Positions 6,755-8,737 of a stretch of 8,737 bases of DNA are shown here, piece by piece. Each line of letters begins with the position of its first letter. The first letter of the stretch is position 1. Source of the stretch: SMXL01 sp036985715 (GTDB taxonomy: Bacteria > Bacteroidota > Rhodothermia > Rhodothermales > UBA10348). Location of the stretch: assembly GCA_036985715.1 (NCBI GenBank), contig BTQE01000124.1:1-8737 (forward strand), written 5' to 3'. A model generated the notes under the pieces. That model made no database searches and had not been told where the DNA came from. It saw only the letters and a list, made by a program, of their open reading frames with translations. The translations under genes were made by a program, and so were the position numbers.

Positions 6755-6905
6755 ATCGAATCCGTGCAGGTACTGAACATGCGCTGCAGCCCACGAGGTC
6801 TGCTTTTAACAAGAGTGTGCCTGCACAACCACATCTACCTGAGACCCGAAATGCAGCAACCTGAAACGGCCTGTCTGCTTATGAAAGCCTGGTTATGTGG
6901 CTCTC
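6755..6905 (+). ncRNA. putative bridge RNA of the insertion sequence
   Basis: IS1111-group elements encode a bridge RNA in their right end. Here GTGCAGG (6764-6770) and CCTGCAC (6820-6826) form a perfect outer stem, and GCAG (6786-6789) with CTGC (6800-6803) an inner hairpin. The internal loop between them holds AACATGCGCT (6776-6785), complementary to ten bases of the right flank (6993-7002), and AACAAG (6808-6813), identical to the left flank (5561-5566). This is the layout of a target-binding loop. A second fold closes with CCACAT (6829-6834) and ATGTGG (6895-6900). It contains ATGAAAG (6881-6887), identical to the right tip (6988-6994), and CTGTCT (6871-6876), able to pair with the left tip including the core, with one G-U pair. 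This second, donor loop is less certain. RNA ends are unknown. Confidence 0.7.
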
Positions 6906-6969
6906 AGAATGCTTGTCAGTAGCGATCAAGTGATATGGGAGAACTCTGAAACAGAAACATATCGAACTA

Positions 6970-6986
6970 CGAGGCTTGCTTCTTTA
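6970..6986 (-). repeat. right subterminal inverted repeat of the insertion sequence
   Basis: CGAGGCTTGCTTCTTTA is the reverse complement of the left repeat with one mismatch and lies about 8 bp inside the inferred right tip. Related but weaker copies (about 5643 and 6794) occur inside the element. Confidence 0.85.
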
Positions 6987-7153
6987 CATGAAAGCGCATG
7001 TTGCGGGCTTGCACAACTACCTAAGCTGGTGAGAAATAGTTACTTTCTGGAAGGGGAGCGTTGCTCGCCGCAAATCCGCCAGCCGTTATACCGCACAAAG
7101 GAACGTTTTTCCACCGTTGGCTTTATTCAAGGGAAACGACCTCAGAACAAACG

Positions 7154-7378
7154 ATGACTGTACTTCTTAAAAAAGCGTTTGAGCGAGCTAAAAAGCTTCC
7201 AAAAGGCGAACAGGACAAGTTTGCCCGTCATATGTTGGCAGAGTTGGAATCTGAAGAACGGTGGACCGAATTGTTCAATCGTCCTCAATCCGAGGAAATT
7301 CTCTCGCGTCTCGCTGATCAGTCACTAAAAGCGCACCGATCTGATGCAACCAAACTTCTGGATCCCGAAGACCTGTAA
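7154..7378 (+). CDS. antitoxin-like small protein paired with a RelE/ParE-like toxin
   Basis: A 74-residue acidic, mostly helical protein (MTVLLKKAFERAKKLPKGEQ, then ARHMLAELESEERW, LSRLADQSLKAHR, and LLDPEDL at the end). The pattern of a leading KAF..A..LP..EQD helix, an ELxSExRW centre and a basic helix before a DPxxL tail recalls antitoxins that precede small RelE/ParE-type toxins in many bacteria. No DNA-binding motif is evident. ATG at 7154 is chosen because an upstream in-frame ATG at 7061 lies within attC1. It ends three bases before the toxin start. Confidence 0.75.
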   Translation: MTVLLKKAFERAKKLPKGEQDKFARHMLAELESEERWTELFNRPQSEEILSRLADQSLKAHRSDATKLLDPEDL

Positions 7379-7381
7379 AAA

Positions 7382-7651
7382 GTGCAGTCGTTTACACATC
7401 CGAGCTTCTGGAAAGCGTTCAAACGGCTCCCAGCCCAGATCCAGAGCCAAGCGAAAGATTCCTACCGGCTTTTCATCTCAAATCCTAAACATCCGAGTCT
7501 ACACTTCAAACGAGTGAGTCAGAAGCGGCCAATTTATTCGGTGCGAGTCAGTATATCGTATCGTGCGATCGGAGTTGTCGAGGAAGGAGACATCGTCTGG
7601 TTCTGGATAGGTTCACACGACGACTATGAGCGTCTTTTGAATAACGAGTAA
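7382..7651 (+). CDS. RelE/ParE-superfamily toxin
   Basis: An 89-residue basic protein with a RelE/ParE-like fold pattern: helical N-terminus (FWKAFKRLPAQIQSQAKDSYRLF), SNPKHPSLHFKRV, then strands YSVRVSISYRAIGVV and IVWFWIGSHDDYERLL. The HPSLHFKRV plus WIGSHxxYxRLL pattern marks a family seen downstream of the antitoxin type found here. The start is GTG at 7382. It ends 9 bp before R'' of attC2. Target (ribosome or gyrase) cannot be told from sequence. Confidence 0.8.
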   Translation: MQSFTHPSFWKAFKRLPAQIQSQAKDSYRLFISNPKHPSLHFKRVSQKRPIYSVRVSISYRAIGVVEEGDIVWFWIGSHDDYERLLNNE

Positions 7652-7660
7652 TCATATATG

Positions 7661-7772
7661 GTGCGGTATAACAAGGGCACGTTGCGGGTTCGCACAAACA
7701 ATTGTGACTTCGGTTCGCTACATTTTCTGAGCGGTTGGCATTTGCTCGCCGCAAATCCGCCAGCCGTTATCC
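7661..7772 (+). other. attC2, intact recombination site
   Basis: R'' GTATAAC (7666-7672, extended GTGCGGTATAAC), L'' GTTGCGGG (7681-7688), L' CCGCAA (7749-7754) and R' GTTATCC (7766-7772) give an imperfect palindrome of about 107 bp. TTGCGG of L'' pairs with CCGCAA of L'. The centre is variable and contains ACAATTGT. The last 29 bases before the core variation match attC1. Confidence 0.88.
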
Positions 7773-7810
7773 GGATCCTGATTTAGTATTGGAACCGATT
7801 TGTCGATCAT

Positions 7811-7826
7811 ATGTACAATTGTACAT
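7811..7826. promoter_or_regulatory. palindromic operator of the vapC/antitoxin operon
   Basis: ATGTACAATTGTACAT is a perfect 16-bp palindrome containing two TGTACA hexamers, as in YefM operators. It overlaps a plausible -10 (TACAAT, 7814-7819) with TTGGAA (7789-7794) as a loosely spaced -35 (19 bp). The cassette thus seems to carry its own autoregulated promoter. Confidence 0.6.
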
Positions 7827-7847
7827 CAATAAATCGGCGCAAGGATA

Positions 7848-8246
7848 ATGTTGATTACACTCGACACATCGGTGATCATGGCTGTGTTGCTGGAGGAGCC
7901 CTCAAAGAAAAACATCATCTCTCAGACGCAGGGGGCAGATTTGCAAGCACCGCCATCACTTCCCTGGGAAGTCGGAAATGCGCTCTCCTCTCTCATGCGC
8001 AGAAATCTGCTCGATGCGGAAGCAGCGTCGACCGCGATTTCAGTGTTTGATACGATTCCCATTCGATTCGCTGAGATCGACCTTGATTCAGTGGTTAGAT
8101 TAGTTGATTTGCACTCGATGTGGGCCTACGACGCGTACGCGATAGAATGCGCTAGGAAATACCGTACACCCCTTATGTCGTTGGACAAAGCCCAATGCCG
8201 CATCGCCGTTACCGAGGGGATCGACATTCTGGAGATTGCATCATGA
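7848..8246 (+). CDS. vapC: VapC-family PIN-domain ribonuclease toxin
   Basis: A 132-residue PIN-domain toxin expected to cleave tRNA or rRNA with bound magnesium or manganese. The acidic cluster is complete: Asp6 (LDTSV), Glu41 (PWEVGNAL), Asp94 (AYDAYAIECA) and Asp112 (SLDKA). The ATG at 7848 has AAGGA only 2 nt upstream; a TTG start at 7851 would give 5-nt spacing and the more usual MITLDTSV N-terminus. The toxin gene comes first, and its TGA overlaps the antitoxin ATG (ATGA), so translation is coupled. Confidence 0.9.
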   Translation: MLITLDTSVIMAVLLEEPSKKNIISQTQGADLQAPPSLPWEVGNALSSLMRRNLLDAEAASTAISVFDTIPIRFAEIDLDSVVRLVDLHSMWAYDAYAIECARKYRTPLMSLDKAQCRIAVTEGIDILEIAS

Positions 8247-8482
8247 AAGTCTATACCTACACAGAAGCACGACAACGTCTTTCCCGCGTATTGGACGAAG
8301 CCAAGACCCGGGGAGAATCGCGCATTAAGAGACAGGATGGCTCAGAGTTCATTATTCAGCCGGTGAAAGCTGAAGGATCACCTCTGGATGTGAAAGGGAT
8401 AAAATCGAAAGCGACGTCAGCCGATATTCGCTCCGCCGTTCGGGAAGGCCGAGAACGAGATTACATTTCAGGATCCGGATAA
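8243..8482 (+). CDS. Phd/YefM-like antitoxin of the VapC toxin
   Basis: A 79-residue antitoxin starting MKVYTYTEARQRLSRVLDEA, the standard Phd/YefM N-terminus, followed by IKRQDGSEFIIQPV. The C-terminal part (SADIRSAVREGRERDY) is the likely toxin-binding tail. ATG at 8243 overlaps the toxin stop by four bases; upstream in-frame ATG at 8195 lies within vapC. The last codons (GGATCCGGATAA) form part of R'' of attC3, so the C-terminal SGSG and the stop are written by the recombination site. Confidence 0.88.
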   Translation: MKVYTYTEARQRLSRVLDEAKTRGESRIKRQDGSEFIIQPVKAEGSPLDVKGIKSKATSADIRSAVREGRERDYISGSG

Positions 8483-8483
8483 C
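8471..8483 (+). other. R'' box of attC3
   Basis: GGATCCGGATAAC is the exact reverse complement of the start of cassette 3 (7766-7778). Neither the GTTGCGGG L'' nor the shared 29-base L'-R' segment of attC1 and attC2 follows in the window, so the site is interrupted or has a different interior. Confidence 0.8.
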
Positions 8484-8617
8484 ACGCTTATGGCCACCAA
8501 AGTCAAGCGGCAATAGAATCCCGTGGCACGTGGAACACGTACCGATTCCTTGATCGCCTCTCTCTTGCATCGTAGCCGGTACTGTGGGAGTGTTCTTTTT
8601 TCGGTTACAACCAGCTG
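8484..8617. other. unassigned segment between R'' and the intron
   Basis: 134 bases with no convincing gene. A GAATC/GATTC inverted pair with inner ACGT repeats (about 8516-8548) might form a weak hairpin. GTTACAAC at 8604-8611 looks like a core box but has no matching L box. Confidence 0.4.
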
Positions 8618-8737
8618 GTCGAGTAGCCCAGGGGAATTGCACCCCCAGGCCCTCACAGAACCGGACGTGAACCTCTCGATTCATCCGGCTCTTATTGTCC
8701 AGTCGCAGAGCGCACTCCAAACTGCCAGTGAACGAAC
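8618..8737 (-). mobile_element. 3' end of a group II intron (class C-like), body outside window
   Basis: On the minus strand a domain V (8658-8691) is followed by a linker, a domain VI-like hairpin (CCTGGGG and CCCCTGGG around a TGCAA loop, about 8627-8650) and CTACTCGAC ending at 8618, a usual class C type of 3' terminus. The intron is opposite to the cassette genes, as is known for class C introns that insert into the bottom strand of attC. The reverse transcriptase would lie to the right. Confidence 0.8.
8658..8691 (-). ncRNA. group II intron domain V
   Basis: Exactly 34 nt. The lower stem GAGCCGGA pairs with TCCGGTTC (one G-U), a CG bulge follows on the 3' side, the upper stem GAATC pairs with GGTTC, and the loop is the GNRA tetraloop GAGA. 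The AGC catalytic triad is at nucleotides 2-4 of the domain. Confidence 0.88.

Larger units (their letters stand above)
5567..6994 (+). mobile_element. IS110-family (IS1111-type) insertion sequence in attC1
   Basis: The element carries one transposase gene, a short 5' noncoding end (88 bp) and a long 3' noncoding end (about 250 bp). Subterminal inverted repeats at 5576-5592 and 6970-6986 match at 16 of 17 positions. Repeats set in from the tips plus a long right noncoding end point to the IS1111 group. The tips are inferred from the attC reconstruction: AAG at 5564-5566 and AAG at 6992-6994 flank the element, so the last bases are ambiguous by the shared core. Members of an IS1111 lineage are known to insert specifically in attC sites. 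Confidence 0.88.
4937..7085 (+). mobile_element. gene cassette 1 (MazF-type toxin-antitoxin), split by an insertion sequence
   Basis: It runs from the attI crossover to the R' crossover at 7085. Removing the insertion sequence (1428 bp) leaves about 721 bp, similar to the 681-bp cassette 2. It contains a short leader, the antitoxin, the toxin, and attC1. Confidence 0.75.
5554..7091 (+). other. attC1, split by the IS110-family element
   Basis: R'' is CGCACAGAAC at 5554-5563. The rest lies beyond the insertion sequence: L'' GTTGCGGG at 7000-7007, L' CCGCAA at 7068-7073, R' GTTATAC at 7085-7091. The 29 bases at 7061-7089 are identical to 7742-7770 of attC2. Removing the insertion sequence and one AAG gives R''-AAC-AAGCGCAT-GTTGCGGG, which matches attC2 (AAC-AAGGGCAC-GTTGCGGG) in spacing and six of eight spacer bases. 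Confidence 0.85.
7086..7766 (+). mobile_element. gene cassette 2 (RelE/ParE-like toxin-antitoxin)
   Basis: A complete 681-bp cassette. The crossover points are G7085^TT and G7766^TT. Its opening GTTATACCGCAC (7085-7096) is the exact reverse complement of its R'' at 7661-7672. It holds a 68-bp leader, two genes in operon, and attC2. No convincing internal promoter is seen in the leader. Confidence 0.9.
7767..8617 (+). mobile_element. gene cassette 3 (VapC and Phd/YefM-like), right end not resolved
   Basis: The cassette begins at the attC2 crossover. Its opening GTTATCCGGATCC (7766-7778) is the exact reverse complement of GGATCCGGATAAC at 8471-8483, which therefore starts its attC. The remainder of that attC is not recognisable before the group II intron at 8618, so the end coordinate is only the last base before the intron. 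Confidence 0.75.
3698..8737. mobile_element. integron: intI, attI and toxin-antitoxin cassette array
   Basis: The integrase on the minus strand is followed by attI and at least three cassettes reading away from it. Each cassette contains a complete toxin-antitoxin operon and ends in an attC whose R'' box is the reverse complement of that cassette's first bases. The array is interrupted by an insertion sequence in attC1 and ends at the right edge in a group II intron, so its true end is not visible. Confidence 0.9.

Noticed and set aside
6794..6807. Possible alternative right inverted repeat of the insertion sequence
   Set aside because: It matches the left repeat at 10 of 14 positions against 16 of 17 for 6970-6986, and ending there would not rebuild the attC.
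6801..6897. attC-like boxes (TTTTAAC-AAG and GGTTATG) inside the insertion sequence
   Set aside because: No cassette start complements this R''-like box; the AACAAG is better explained as a target guide of the bridge RNA.
7661..7772. CRISPR-like repetition of attC segments
   Set aside because: Only two copies of the 29-base segment, about 680 bp apart, and explained by attC structure.
8352..8720. 122-codon minus-strand frame
   Set aside because: It runs through intron domain V, the gap and the antitoxin gene in the wrong strand; not a plausible protein.

Overview
The window joins the 5' part of a chromosomal error-prone-type DNA polymerase gene to a mobile integron. The host is not identified with certainty. 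The polymerase gene is GC-rich and sits beside a Gram-positive-style (GAAC-N4-GTTC) LexA box, whereas the integron is closer to 50% GC by eye. The mix of integron integrase, spirochaete-like attC sites and toxin-antitoxin cassettes would fit an environmental Gram-negative such as a Leptospiraceae-type spirochaete, but that is a guess.

Layout. Positions 1-2852 (minus) hold a DnaE/DnaE2-like polymerase III alpha subunit that runs off the left edge; it carries two in-frame repeat-derived insertions. Positions 2853-3139 are an intergenic region with SOS-like boxes and a TGTACA operator. Positions 3140-3696 (plus) are a yefM-yoeB toxin-antitoxin operon. Positions 3698-4669 (minus) are an integron integrase, IntI. 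Positions 4670-5005 hold the attI region and a possible cassette promoter. The cassette array reads rightward from 4937.

Cassette boundaries can be fixed from the sequence itself, because the first bases of each cassette are the exact reverse complement of the R'' box at its end (10/10, 12/12 and 13/13 bases). Cassette 1 (4937-7085) carries a MazF/PemK-type toxin-antitoxin pair. Its attC site is split by an IS110-family (IS1111-type) element at 5567-6994. Cassette 2 (7086-7766) carries a second pair with a RelE/ParE-like toxin. Cassette 3 (from 7767) carries a toxin-first VapC plus Phd/YefM-like antitoxin pair. At the right edge, on the minus strand, are domains V and VI of a bacterial class C-like group II intron, a class known to target attC sites.

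The most interesting element is the 3' noncoding region of the insertion sequence (about 6755-6905). It can be folded into a bridge-RNA-like target-binding loop: a 7-bp outer stem, an inner GCAG/CTGC hairpin, and two internal-loop strands. One strand is complementary to 10 bases of the right attC flank. The other repeats the AACAAG of the left flank. Together they encompass a shared AG/CT core and rebuild an attC spacer matching that of the neighbouring attC. This looks like an RNA-guided insertion sequence dedicated to integron recombination sites. All complete cassettes, plus the operon beside intI, are toxin-antitoxin modules, which would stabilise the array.
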